Assembly: GCF_021283305.1 (NCBI RefSeq)
Contig: NZ_JAJSOK010000024.1
Coordinates: 1-64,000 of the forward strand
Direction of reading: 5' to 3'
From: Pseudonocardia kujensis
GTDB taxonomy: Bacteria; Actinomycetota; Actinomycetes; Mycobacteriales; Pseudonocardiaceae
Length of the DNA stretch: 64,000 nucleotides
Shown one piece after another: positions 8,124 to 16,012 of this stretch. A program made the translations under genes and the position numbers. Within the stretch, counting starts at the first letter, position 1; every line of letters starts with the position of its first letter. A model generated the notes under the pieces. It saw only the letters and a program-made list of their open reading frames with translations. It did not search any database and was not told the DNA's origin.

Positions 8124-8163
8124 GTGTGTAACTGTACCACTCTCGTGTGTGTTTCCGTACCAC
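8123..8163. promoter_or_regulatory. Paired 18-bp operator repeats in the int/xis switch region
   Basis: Two direct repeats, TGTGTGTAACTGTACCAC (8123-8140) and TGTGTGTTTCCGTACCAC (8146-8163), match at 15 of 18 positions with a 23-bp repeat length. They cover the start and -10 (TACAGT on the minus strand) of the XRE gene and lie 75-115 bases from the divergent Xis-like start. A partial inverse copy (ACAACACACAT) is at about 8215-8225. This is a natural target for the XRE repressor. Confidence 0.6.
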
Positions 8164-8237
8164 GCACTACGGGTTGTCACTGTCAATGACGCCCTGATAC
8201 AACATGGGTGTTACGACAACACACATGAGGGGCAGAC

Positions 8238-8621
8238 ATGCCGAAGCAACAGCCGATGACGATGGAGGAGCTGCTGGCTCTCCCGCCGGCCATCGACATC
8301 CCGACTGCGGGCAAGGCCATCGGAGTTTCGCGTGGCCGTGCCTACCAGATGGTCAAGAACGACGAGTGGCCGTTCGATGACATCCCCGTCCTGAAGATCG
8401 GCAAGCGGTTCAAGATTCCGACAGCCGCGCTGCTCAAGTACCTGGGTGTGCAGCCACACAACGGGCACACAACAGCCGCTACCTCGGACGGAGGGTCGTC
8501 CAACACATCAGCAATGCGTAGGCCGATCGACCCCGAGAGGTGGTACCGCCTGCGGCCGTCGGGCGAGGTCGTCATCGGAGCCGAGATTCTGCGTCGTCGC
8601 GCTGCGCGGGGTGAGTCGTGA
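8238..8621 (+). CDS. Excisionase-like helix-turn-helix protein
   Basis: 127 residues with a winged-helix excisionase/AlpA-type core: ELLALPPAIDIPTAGKAIGVSRGRAYQMV, then a wing (VLKIGKRFKIPTAALLKYLGV). The tail holds a second conserved block, RWYRLRPSGEVVIGAEILRRRAA. It is the first gene of the rightward operon and overlaps the primase gene (GTGA). Expected role: directionality factor for excision, possibly also a transcription factor. ATG 8238 has GAGGGG seven bases upstream. Confidence 0.75.
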   Translation: MPKQQPMTMEELLALPPAIDIPTAGKAIGVSRGRAYQMVKNDEWPFDDIPVLKIGKRFKIPTAALLKYLGVQPHNGHTTAATSDGGSSNTSAMRRPIDPERWYRLRPSGEVVIGAEILRRRAARGES

Positions 8622-10879
8622 GCGAACTGCCCGACAGCCTCGTCCTCGACTTCCGCAACGTGCGTGAACCGCTCGACGACTTCCTCGACACGGTGCTTGG
8701 CCCGGGGCCTGGCTATCTCGCCGTCGAGTTCGGCCATGGACCAAAGGTCAAGGGCCACAAGCGCCCGTGGAAGCCGCGTACCTTCGCATGGCCCGACGAG
8801 CGCGAGCAGGCCCGTCGAGCGATCGACGAGATGCAGCGACAGCGCTGGGACGTGTACCTGTGCACCGCGCTCCGCGAGGACGAGTCTCGAACCCGCCACA
8901 ACGCAGCCGACATCTGGACGCTGTCGTTCGAGCTGGACGAGCCTGCGGCCGACCAGGAACTGCTCGACAAGCTCGACGCGGTGATCGTGCTGAGCGGGAC
9001 CGAGGACCACACCCACGTTCACGTCCTGCTCGATGAGCCCGTCGACAGTGAGACCGCTGACCGGCTGACCGAAGCGCTCGCCAAGGCTGTTGCCGACTGG
9101 CAGCCCGGCTCGGGTGTCGCGCTCAAGTACGAAGCGAACGCGCTGCTCCGCGCGCCCGAGAGCTGGAACTGGAAGTCGTACTGGGCCGAGGGCCTGCCCG
9201 CTCGTCGCCGTGACGATGACGCCGCTCCTCGCCGGGTGCGTGTGGTCAAGGCCGAGGGCAAGCGTTGGACGCTCGACGAACTGGAAGCGCTGATCGCGTC
9301 CCTGGCGACAGCCCCCGTCACGCCCAAGCGACGACAGGGCACGCGCACGCAGAGCGCGCAGGCGATGACTGAGGACCAGCTACGCAGCATCCCCGGCGTG
9401 CAACGCGCGTTGGTGCTGTGGGGCGGAACCGAGCAGGGCAAGCGCAATGAGGCCCACCTCGCCGTCGGCCGTGAGTGCTACAAGGCGAACGCCCCGCAGG
9501 AGGCGACCGTCGCGCTGATCCTCGATCAGCCGTGGTGCAAGGGTGACGAGGACTGGGTGCGCAAGGACGTCGAGCGCATCTACGCCGAGGCCGAGCGCGA
9601 GGGCCTACCGCAGGTGCCGTCCAACGAGTTCTGGGACAGCCGGCCGATCCTCGCGCACATCCGCAAGTACGCGGCCGAGCGGCTTCTCCCTCCATGGGCG
9701 CTGTTGGGCCACACCCTCCTGCGCTTCGCGGCCAACATCCCGCCCTGCTACGTGCTCAAGGACGTCGTCGCTGACTTCGGCGGTCTGAACCTCTTCGTCG
9801 CCCTGGTCGGCCCGAGTGGTGGGGGCAAGACGTCGTCCGGCTCTGCCTCGAAGCGAGCCGTGCCGTTGCCGTTCGAGCCGCTACAGGCGCCCGTCAGCAC
9901 CGGCCAGGGCATCGCCCGCAGCTACGTGACGCCGGGCAAGGACGAAGCGATCTACCACACGGACTCGATGATCTTCGCCGTCGATGAGGTCAGCAAGTTT
10001 CGGGCCAACCTCAAGCGGCCGGAGTCGACGTTGCTCGGCGAGCTCAACACAGCCTGGGCGGGCGGCATGCTCGGCGCGGCGAACGCGGACCCGACGAAGC
10101 GCGTCATCATCCCTGCCCACACCTACAGACTGGGCTTGCACATCGGCGTCCAGCCCGGCTTGACCGACGTCCTGCTGGAACAGGAGGAGAGCGGCTTTCC
10201 GCAGCGATTCCTCTGGTTCGACGCCCGGCTGCCGATGGACGCTGAGGAGCCGAGGACCCGCACGATGGAGCCGTGGGTGTGGAAACGGCCCGACATCGTC
10301 GATCGAGGACCCGACTTCGCACGGGAGCCGTCGGTCAGCGACTTCCGCCTGATCGATATGCCGGACTTCGTCGCCAAGATCGTGGTTCGCGACTACATGC
10401 GGCGGGGCAAGGGGTTGGACCCCAGCATCGACTCGCACCGCATCCTGGGCCGTCTGAAGGTCGCCGCCGTGCTGATGTTCATGGACGGCCGCACCGACGC
10501 CGTGAACGACGAGGACTGGCACCTGTCAGGGCAGATCCTGGCCCACTCGGACAACGTCCGGGAGCAGGCGCACGCCTACCATGTGGCGCAGCTCGCGAAG
10601 AAGGCCGAGGGCGCGGCTCTGAGGGCCGGACAGCGCGCGGCGATCAGCGAGGGGGCGAAGGACGACCTACAGCTCAAGCGGGCCAGGGACAAGCTGCTTG
10701 AGAAGATCAAGGCCGAACCACGTACTGAGAGCTGGCTGCTGAAGTCTGCGCTGACAGCGTCGCTGCGAGACTATGCAGAGGCTGCGCTCGAAGACCTGCG
10801 CCGCGCGGGCCTGATCAAGCGTTTCAACCGCAAGCATCCCGTGAACGGCAGCACGACGAAGTGCTATCGACTCGTGTAA
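8618..10879 (+). CDS. Primase-helicase replication protein
   Basis: 753 residues. The N-terminal 200 look like a bifunctional primase/polymerase fold: IWTLSFELDEPAAD acidic motif, then VIVLSGTEDHTHVHVLLDEPV with the basic/His strand. The middle is a P-loop ATPase with Walker A GPSGGGKTSS (about residue 398) and Walker B MIFAVDEVSKF (about 451), like DUF3987/RepA-type helicases. The C-terminus ends in a winged-helix-like segment (TASLRDYAEAALEDLRRAGLIKRF). It would initiate autonomous replication of the excised element. GTG 8618 overlaps the Xis-like stop by 4 bases. Confidence 0.82.
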   Translation: MSELPDSLVLDFRNVREPLDDFLDTVLGPGPGYLAVEFGHGPKVKGHKRPWKPRTFAWPDEREQARRAIDEMQRQRWDVYLCTALREDESRTRHNAADIWTLSFELDEPAADQELLDKLDAVIVLSGTEDHTHVHVLLDEPVDSETADRLTEALAKAVADWQPGSGVALKYEANALLRAPESWNWKSYWAEGLPARRRDDDAAPRRVRVVKAEGKRWTLDELEALIASLATAPVTPKRRQGTRTQSAQAMTEDQLRSIPGVQRALVLWGGTEQGKRNEAHLAVGRECYKANAPQEATVALILDQPWCKGDEDWVRKDVERIYAEAEREGLPQVPSNEFWDSRPILAHIRKYAAERLLPPWALLGHTLLRFAANIPPCYVLKDVVADFGGLNLFVALVGPSGGGKTSSGSASKRAVPLPFEPLQAPVSTGQGIARSYVTPGKDEAIYHTDSMIFAVDEVSKFRANLKRPESTLLGELNTAWAGGMLGAANADPTKRVIIPAHTYRLGLHIGVQPGLTDVLLEQEESGFPQRFLWFDARLPMDAEEPRTRTMEPWVWKRPDIVDRGPDFAREPSVSDFRLIDMPDFVAKIVVRDYMRRGKGLDPSIDSHRILGRLKVAAVLMFMDGRTDAVNDEDWHLSGQILAHSDNVREQAHAYHVAQLAKKAEGAALRAGQRAAISEGAKDDLQLKRARDKLLEKIKAEPRTESWLLKSALTASLRDYAEAALEDLRRAGLIKRFNRKHPVNGSTTKCYRLV

Positions 10880-11283
10880 GGCGCGACACGCGCGACGGGG
10901 TGGTGCGACGCCTGTTTGGCCTGTTCAGGCAACGTGCGACAGGTCCGACAGGCCCGACGCGGGTGCGAACGAACGAACGAATGAGCAGTCCACAGTGGGC
11001 AGTAACGTTATTGATAATCATTATCATCAGTTTCTCCTCGCGGATATTACGCGTGAGGCCAAGCCGCTGCGTGTGGGTGCGCGTCGTCGTCGTACCTGTC
11101 GCGCCTGTCGTAGCAACGCTGACGTGCGGAAATGAATGTCGCGCCTTGCGTCGCACGTCGTCGCACCAGGGTCGTCTTCTGGCAATTTCACTGCATTTCA
11201 AGCGGTGGCAGGCCCTCGAATTAGGGACGCACTGGCGACGAGACGTAGCGTTTATGTCAGGCCCCGATAACGGAAGGAACGCC
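10880..11283. other. Non-coding repeat-rich region after the primase, candidate origin or control region
   Basis: About 400 bases without a convincing gene. It contains several GTGCGAC/GCGCGAC motifs near 10881-10940 and their complements GTCGCGCC (11098-11105, 11138-11145) and GTCGCAC (11150-11156, 11159-11165). There is a GAAC tandem near 10967-10980 and an AT-rich island (11003-11030). The island holds a perfect 15-base palindrome, TGATAATCATTATCA (11012-11026). Repeats flanking an AT-rich patch beside a replication gene suit an origin; a Fur/Zur-type regulator site is the alternative. Confidence 0.45.
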
Positions 11284-11571
11284 ATGAATAATTCCGCTTA
11301 CGAGAAGGCGATGAACACGGCAGTTCCGGAGTACCTCGTCCAGGATGCGCGGCGCTGGGTTTGTTCTGACTGCGGCTCGACTGACGTGACCGTCGAATGG
11401 GAGTTCGACAAGAACGCTCCGCTCGAAGACATCGTCTGGGAGGGCAAGGTCTATCGAGAGGCCAGCTACAAGAAGTGGGTCCAGCGCACCGAGTACCACG
11501 AGCCCACTTGCCCCGAGATCGCCCACCTGAATCGGCGAGGTGTGGACCGATCGCAGCTGAGTCGTGTCTGA
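11284..11571 (+). CDS. Small zinc-ribbon-like protein
   Basis: 95 residues, MNNSAYEKAMNTAVPEYLV followed by VCSDCGSTDV (a CxxC knuckle) and a later Cys in HEPTCPEIAHL; charged and soluble. ATG 11284 has AAGGAA eight bases upstream. The frame is open further upstream, but that stretch is the repeat region. Function unknown; in the early/middle gene run after the primase. Confidence 0.55.
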   Translation: MNNSAYEKAMNTAVPEYLVQDARRWVCSDCGSTDVTVEWEFDKNAPLEDIVWEGKVYREASYKKWVQRTEYHEPTCPEIAHLNRRGVDRSQLSRV

Positions 11572-11603
11572 CTGCGACTTCTAAGAACAGGAGTGTGCCT
11601 GTC

Positions 11604-11792
11604 GTGACCAACCTTTACGAGCGGGCCCTCCAGCGCCGCTGCCCCTCGAAGCGTTGCCGTGCCCTACCCGGTCGTGACTGCTACCGAAGCTATGCCCGAC
11701 CCGCTGCCGCGAACCTCAAGAAGCGAGAGAGACACCTCTCGATGCACCCGCAGCGCTACGACCCGTTCCTCAGTAAGGAGACCAACCGATGA
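11604..11792 (+). CDS. Small Cys-containing phage-type protein
   Basis: 62 residues. The core CPSKRCRALPGRDC followed by a His/Arg-rich tail (ERHLSMHPQRYD) fits the short actinophage zinc-finger pattern of C..C.A.PG..C then H..R. GTG 11604 is chosen because AGGAG lies ten bases upstream. It overlaps the next gene (ATGA). Likely a nucleic-acid-binding accessory protein; precise role unknown. Confidence 0.5.
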   Translation: MTNLYERALQRRCPSKRCRALPGRDCYRSYARPAAANLKKRERHLSMHPQRYDPFLSKETNR

Positions 11793-12286
11793 CCACCGCC
11801 ATGCACGATCAGGCCCTCGCCGCGTTCGAGGAGGCCGGGCGCATCTCGACGGCTGCTGGCGATGCCCGTATCCCGCGGATCCCGTACAGCAGCCGGGTTC
11901 TCTGGACCTGGTTCAGGGGCTTGCCAGAGGGCGAGATCGTTGCCCCGGCTACCCGACCGAGAGGCCCGGTCCTCGAACACGACTGGACCTCCTGCGGTCA
12001 CCTGCCGACCCCACAACTCTGTTTCGGCATGGCGAGTCTGCCGGGCCACCTCATGTGCTCGTCGTGCTGGCTGACAGCCGCTGAGCGATCGCAGGACGCC
12101 TGCGACTGGTGCGGCTCTAAGCCGAGCGCCAACACCACGGTCTGGCCGGCGGTCTATCCGATCGGCCCAGCGCTCGTGCTGCTCATGCTCTGCGACTCGC
12201 ACATTGTCGCGGGGACGGACCAGATGTGCACGTGCAACGACGAACTCGGCAAATACGTGCGCCACACACTGAAATCACACAGCTGA
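11789..12286 (+). CDS. Cysteine-rich hypothetical protein
   Basis: 165 residues. It has two paired-cysteine knuckles (LMCSSCWL and ACDWCGSK) and further Cys/His (SCGHLPTPQLC, LCDSHIV, MCTCND), suggesting two bound zinc ions. A hydrophobic stretch (VYPIGPALVLLMLCDSH) is too short and polar for a confident membrane helix. It is translationally coupled to the gene before it. Family not recognised. Confidence 0.5.
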   Translation: MTTAMHDQALAAFEEAGRISTAAGDARIPRIPYSSRVLWTWFRGLPEGEIVAPATRPRGPVLEHDWTSCGHLPTPQLCFGMASLPGHLMCSSCWLTAAERSQDACDWCGSKPSANTTVWPAVYPIGPALVLLMLCDSHIVAGTDQMCTCNDELGKYVRHTLKSHS

Positions 12287-12338
12287 CTACCAGGGGCGGA
12301 CAGCCGCCCTACGCACATCGAATCAGTAAGGAACTCTC

Positions 12339-12596
12339 GTGTCGAATTCTCCTGACACCACTTCCGCGTCCGACGAGAACGCCGACAAGTGGAAGGACCT
12401 GTCGCCTGCGCCGCGTGAGATGCGGCCGCATCCGCGCGACAGCAAGCCCTCGGAGTACGGCCTGCCCGTGGGCATGGGCGAGCATCCCCTGCAGGCCTTC
12501 TACCGCGAGATCCGCGAGGAAGAAGAGGCCGAGGACAGGCGGCGAGCTCGTGCCATAGACGCCCGGCACACGAGAGGCGCGGGTGACGCCCGATGA
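12339..12596 (+). CDS. Small charged hypothetical protein
   Basis: 85 residues, Ser/Asp-rich start then a highly charged helix (FYREIREEEEAEDRRRARAID). GTG 12339 follows AAGGAA at about 12329. Overlaps the next small gene by 4 bases. No recognisable domain. Confidence 0.4.
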   Translation: MSNSPDTTSASDENADKWKDLSPAPREMRPHPRDSKPSEYGLPVGMGEHPLQAFYREIREEEEAEDRRRARAIDARHTRGAGDAR

Positions 12597-12805
12597 GCGC
12601 GCCCACGGTCGACGTAGCCCTGTCTCAGATCAACCCTGACGCGACCAACGACGCTCGTGCAGGCGTCGCCACCCCTGCCCTGCTTGGGACGCGCACGGGC
12701 GAAATGACAGCCGGTGGTCGAGGGTGCGGTATCTGCCGATGTTGCTCGCCCGGTAGGCGGGGTGTGGTCGCAATAGCCGCCTGCCAGTTTCACATGGGGC
12801 GATGA
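12593..12805 (+). CDS. Possible small Cys-containing protein
   Basis: 70 residues from ATG 12593, which overlaps the preceding stop. It contains GCGICRCCSPGRRG, a possible metal knuckle. The second half covers one copy of the recurring 13-base motif GGCGGGGTGTGGT (12757-12769), so part of the sequence may be constrained as DNA and not as protein. Coding status is uncertain. Confidence 0.3.
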   Translation: MSAPTVDVALSQINPDATNDARAGVATPALLGTRTGEMTAGGRGCGICRCCSPGRRGVVAIAACQFHMGR

Positions 12806-12845
12806 ATCGCTCCTTGCCATCCTCAATAAGGCCCTGCGAATATCG

Positions 12846-12877
12846 CTGGTCAGCACTTTAGAAACTGCTGGTCAGCG
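12846..12877. promoter_or_regulatory. Twin 10-bp repeats upstream of the ribbon-helix-helix gene
   Basis: GCTGGTCAGC occurs at 12846-12855 and 12868-12877, 22 bp start to start, i.e. two helical turns on the same face. Between them is the AT-rich ACTTTAGAAACT, a possible -10. This is a classic layout for autoregulation by a small ribbon-helix-helix protein, which follows directly. Confidence 0.5.
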
Positions 12878-12900
12878 ATTACGTGAAGGCGGTGAAGTCG

Positions 12901-13098
12901 ATGGGTGCGCGAGGAAAGGTCTCGAAGCTCGGTGATCCGGTCCGAGTTCGGTTCTGGCAGGACTCCGAGACCGAGATGCGGGTTCTGGCTGCGATGTGGT
13001 CGGTGACCTTCCAAGAAGTCGTGCGCATCCTGACCGCCGAGGCGTTGCTGGCGCGGCAGACCGACCAAGGAGAGAACCGTGGCTCACACACGAGCTGA
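12901..13098 (+). CDS. Ribbon-helix-helix type small DNA-binding protein
   Basis: 65 residues. DPVRVRFWQDSETEMRVLA followed by VTFQEVVRILTAEALL reads as an Arc/MetJ-type strand-helix-helix. ATG 12901 is used; an in-frame GTG at 12883 would add six residues. The repeated GCTGGTCAGC sites just upstream fit autoregulation. It overlaps the next gene. Confidence 0.5.
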   Translation: MGARGKVSKLGDPVRVRFWQDSETEMRVLAAMWSVTFQEVVRILTAEALLARQTDQGENRGSHTS

Positions 13099-13264
13099 CA
13101 GCAACGAGCGACAGTCCGCGCTCGACGCCCTCTATCACGCGGTCAACGAGCTGGAACGGCTGGTGACTGAGGAGGAGGCCCGGCAGGAGCGGTTCAGCAA
13201 GACCGAGGGGGAGAAGGCGCAGCAGGCACGCGAGAGGTTCTCGGCCTTCAGGAGCGCGCGATGA
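13079..13264 (+). CDS. Small coiled-coil hypothetical protein
   Basis: 61 residues, almost entirely one charged helix (LYHAVNELERLVTEEEARQ). GTG 13079 has AAGGAGAG about seven bases upstream. It overlaps the next gene by 4 bases, so it forms a pair with it. Function unknown. Confidence 0.45.
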   Translation: MAHTRADSNERQSALDALYHAVNELERLVTEEEARQERFSKTEGEKAQQARERFSAFRSAR

Positions 13265-13839
13265 CTGATCACCCGGGCATGTTCTCGCCCCGCATCGCCG
13301 ACATGCGGCAGCTGCTCGAGGACGAGGACCTGAACGACACCGCTCGCCGACGCATCGAGACGGCCATCGAGGAGATCGACACCGAGTGGAGCAACCGCAA
13401 GCGCTCGGGCTACGAGAAGGGCATCGCTGAGCGGGACCGCAACCATGAGGAAGTCCTCGCTGCTGTCGGTGAGTTTCGCGACGCGGTGGCCCAGGCGACC
13501 GACGACGTGCGCAACGGGCGACGGCCCGCTGATGATGTCCGCAAGTGGCTCCGCGACGTTCGTGCAGACTTCGACAAGCTCACGAAGTGGCACCGCGGCA
13601 TCGAAGCCTCTGAGCAGCGCCTGACCGACGTCGAAGCAATGACCGCGTCCGACTATCAGGAAGCCCAGTTCGAGCGGTTCCCGCTGACGATGAACGGGGC
13701 CACCACCCTCGGAGCCAAGCTCGCCGAGTACGCGAACCGTCGTCCGGCCCACCGAGGCCCGCGGCTGTCCAAGGCGCAGATCGACGCCGAGCAGGACACC
13801 CTGCTCAAGGAGCTGCGTCGCGGGAACAGGCAGGGCTGA
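13261..13839 (+). CDS. Helical hypothetical protein
   Basis: 192 residues, highly charged and helical (DTARRRIETAIEEIDTEW, EVLAAVGEFRDAVAQATDDV, VRKWLRDVRADFDKLTKW). No Cys knuckles or membrane segment. In islands of this type, genes between primase and terS often modulate capsid size or packaging. That role is only positional inference here. Confidence 0.5.
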   Translation: MTDHPGMFSPRIADMRQLLEDEDLNDTARRRIETAIEEIDTEWSNRKRSGYEKGIAERDRNHEEVLAAVGEFRDAVAQATDDVRNGRRPADDVRKWLRDVRADFDKLTKWHRGIEASEQRLTDVEAMTASDYQEAQFERFPLTMNGATTLGAKLAEYANRRPAHRGPRLSKAQIDAEQDTLLKELRRGNRQG

Positions 13840-13985
13840 CCGAGGTGGCTCCTGGCTTCGTCCCTGACGCGCTCGACAGGGCGGGGTGTGGTCACGACCC
13901 CCTCGCTCGCGCACGGACGCTTCGGGACGTTGTCAGGCGCTCCACGATCTACGCGTGTCGAGCCGCTGCGGCACGCGCCATGCCT

Positions 13986-14025
13986 CCGGTAGGGCCTGTG
14001 TCGCCTTTTCCGCGGGCCCTACCGG
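13986..14025 (+). promoter_or_regulatory. Hairpin reaching the ribosome site of the AP2/HNH-like gene
   Basis: CCGGTAGGGCC (13986-13996) pairs perfectly with GGCCCTACCGG (14015-14025) over an 18-base loop. The 3' arm ends in the first bases of GGGGGAG (14024-14030), the ribosome site for ATG 14038. It could be a terminator for the upstream operon or a translational control hairpin. The rest of 13840-14037 shows no gene. Confidence 0.4.
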
Positions 14026-14037
14026 GGGAGCCCAGCA

Positions 14038-14424
14038 ATGGCTAGCCGCCGTCGCAGGTTCAAGCCCACCCGTAGGCCTGTCGTGCGCATGCAGCGGGAC
14101 TCGTTCGAGTGGCGCATGTGGGTAGCGATCAACAGCTGGTGTCACGACCCGGGCCACCCGAACTACGCGCGCTACGGCGGGCGGGGTGTGGTCGTGGCTG
14201 ATCGATGGCGCGAGTCCTTCGCCAACTTTGTGCAGGACATGGGCGGCTACGGCACCCGGCCACACGGCACCGTGCTCGCCCGTCGTGATCGCTCCGGCCC
14301 ATTCTCGGCGAAGAATTGCTACTGGAAGCAGACGCGCGCCTACACAGCTGCCACACACATTGACTCATCTGCGGAAACAAGTCAGCCTACGCATTCACAA
14401 TCAGTAAGGAAGTCCGATGTCTAA
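14038..14424 (+). CDS. AP2/HNH-like phage DNA-binding protein
   Basis: 128 residues. The central block WRMWVAINSWCHDP, YARYGGRGVVVADRW, FANFVQDMG and FSAKNCYWK follows the W..R..P..Y..YGGRGI..W..F..F..DMG..P.NC.W pattern of the AP2/HNH-associated domain common in phage homing endonucleases. A complete HNH triad is not visible, so it may bind DNA without cutting. Its position directly before terS resembles the HNH-terminase pairing of cos phages. The tail from residue 105 is low-complexity Ser/Thr. It contains one copy of the GGCGGGGTGTGGT motif. Confidence 0.55.
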   Translation: MASRRRRFKPTRRPVVRMQRDSFEWRMWVAINSWCHDPGHPNYARYGGRGVVVADRWRESFANFVQDMGGYGTRPHGTVLARRDRSGPFSAKNCYWKQTRAYTAATHIDSSAETSQPTHSQSVRKSDV

Positions 14425-14983
14425 GAGTCGCGAGGAGATGGACCGGCACAACGCGCGCCGTCGGGCTAAGTCGAAGGCGGCGAAAGGTGATATCTCCGCC
14501 GAGATAGCCATGCTCTATAAGCCACTCGAAAAGTGGGACGATGAGGAGCTGGCCCGAGGACGGCCGAGGGACAAGAACGGCAACTTCGGGGGCACTCGTC
14601 CGTCGTGGCTCACCCCTGCACTGCAGGCCGAACGTCAGCGACGCCTGCGGCAGCTCATGGCTGATGAGCTGGGCACCTTCGCCGCAGACGCCTTGCGCAC
14701 GATCCATGCAGTGATGACGGACGACAGCCGCGACGACAACGGCAAGCCGAACGTGCCTGCCTCGGTGCGTGTGGATGCGGGCAAGTACCTCGTGGACCAG
14801 TTCATGGGTAAGGCCACCGCCACGGTCGATGTGAACGCGGGTAGTCAGCTCGGCGAGCTGCTTAGCGGCATCCTGGTGAACCCCGACGGCGAGCCCAGCC
14901 ACCAGATCATCGAGGGTGAAGTGGTCGAGGACGACCCGATGGAGGACAGCGACAGTCCAGCAGTTCTGCGTCGCAGGGACTAG
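14417..14983 (+). CDS. terS: Terminase small subunit-like protein
   Basis: 188 residues. It has a basic N-terminus (REEMDRHNARRRAKSKAAK), the block YKPLEKWDDEELARGRPRD with NGNFGG and RPSWLTPAL that I know from actinophage small terminases, then a helical region (ADALRTIHAVMTDD, VRVDAGKYLVDQFMG) and an acidic tail. TerS recognises the packaging site, and satellites carry their own to divert helper capsids. No large terminase is present, as expected for an island. Its stop overlaps the convergent protease gene by 4 bases. Confidence 0.62.
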   Translation: MSKSREEMDRHNARRRAKSKAAKGDISAEIAMLYKPLEKWDDEELARGRPRDKNGNFGGTRPSWLTPALQAERQRRLRQLMADELGTFAADALRTIHAVMTDDSRDDNGKPNVPASVRVDAGKYLVDQFMGKATATVDVNAGSQLGELLSGILVNPDGEPSHQIIEGEVVEDDPMEDSDSPAVLRRRD

Positions 14984-15885
14984 GGGTAGCTCTCCTGCTC
15001 GGCAACCTTGACGTACTTGGCTTCGGTGCGTCGTCGTTCTTCGACGAATACGTCTTGATTGAGTAGGTCTGCAATCTTCCACGCTGGCACGACCAACATC
15101 ATGCCCGAGTTCACAACCAAGTCTTTCTCGCTTTGCGTGAGATCGAGCCAAGGGCCCTCGACGGGGGTTCGTCCGTTCGCATGCCCCCACGTGATTCCGA
15201 GCAGCGCGAATCCGCTCCACATGTAGCTGTTTACGACTACCGGCCAGTTCTCCATAAAGCCCCCAGTGGGTTCCGAAATTCCTGGTGACTGGTAAATGAA
15301 GACTGGCGCACCTGAGTATCCGCCGAGCGACTTGGCCTCCACGACGATACTATCCTGAGCGTGTGCCCTGCGCGGCTGGTAGATCTTGTCTGGGCGCATG
15401 ATGGAAACCGCTCCGAAGCGACATGCCGGAGTATTAAATTCCTGGCCCTCTAGCCCAACATTTCGTCCGACCACGAAGCATTCGTCGCCAGCCCCGAACG
15501 TGCCGTTATCTCGCTGCTCCTGCGTCATATAGAGGTTGAAGGGCACGTCCGACAGTTGGTAGCTATCCCGACTGAGACTCTCCATTGAGACGGCTGCAAT
15601 ATCGTCTCCGTCGGGATGATGGAGCCACATGTCCCCGGGGATCGTGAAGACCTCTGCGCCGCCATCCTTAGCGTTGATCCTCACTGCCACGGACGACTCA
15701 TGAGCCGCGACATGGGAGTTAGTTACCAGGTAGAGATGCGCGTACAGCTGACCGATGCCGGACATCTCGAAGGGTACTGAAGTAAGGAAGCCCGTTCCGC
15801 CAGCCGAGGCGCCCGCGTATGAAGCCTCTTCAGAGCCGTAGATGAAGACCACTGAGTTGATCAATCGGTGTGGGACTCGCGGCAC
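14980..15885 (-). CDS. Trypsin-like serine protease, stand-alone
   Basis: About 301 residues with a complete chymotrypsin/HtrA-fold triad: His in LVTNSHVAAH, Asp in GDDIAAVSMES, Ser in GGYSGAPVFIY. There is no signal peptide, PDZ domain or membrane segment, so a cytoplasmic enzyme is likely. GTG 15885 is chosen because GGAG lies 7 bases upstream; a TTG at 15909 extends the frame. Base composition is about 52-55% GC against about 70% around it, so it was probably acquired separately. It sits in the cargo zone between terS and attR, downstream of a 40-residue membrane peptide gene on the same strand. A host-defence or satellite-function role is inference. Confidence 0.78.
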   Translation of the reverse strand: MPRVPHRLINSVVFIYGSEEASYAGASAGGTGFLTSVPFEMSGIGQLYAHLYLVTNSHVAAHESSVAVRINAKDGGAEVFTIPGDMWLHHPDGDDIAAVSMESLSRDSYQLSDVPFNLYMTQEQRDNGTFGAGDECFVVGRNVGLEGQEFNTPACRFGAVSIMRPDKIYQPRRAHAQDSIVVEAKSLGGYSGAPVFIYQSPGISEPTGGFMENWPVVVNSYMWSGFALLGITWGHANGRTPVEGPWLDLTQSEKDLVVNSGMMLVVPAWKIADLLNQDVFVEERRRTEAKYVKVAEQESYP

Positions 15886-16012
15886 GTAGAAACTCCATTT
15901 CGGCCTCAAGCAGTTGCACGAGAGGACGACTCTAGCAAGCGTCCGAGCGAACCTGACGACGTCGCCCTAGTTGTCGCTGTCGTACAAGCCTCTAAGACGC
16001 TGAGGGACGAAC

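Noticed and set aside
10861-11283. 5' extension of the small zinc-ribbon gene through the repeat region
   Set aside because: Composition is repeat-derived, and ATG 11284 has a proper ribosome site.
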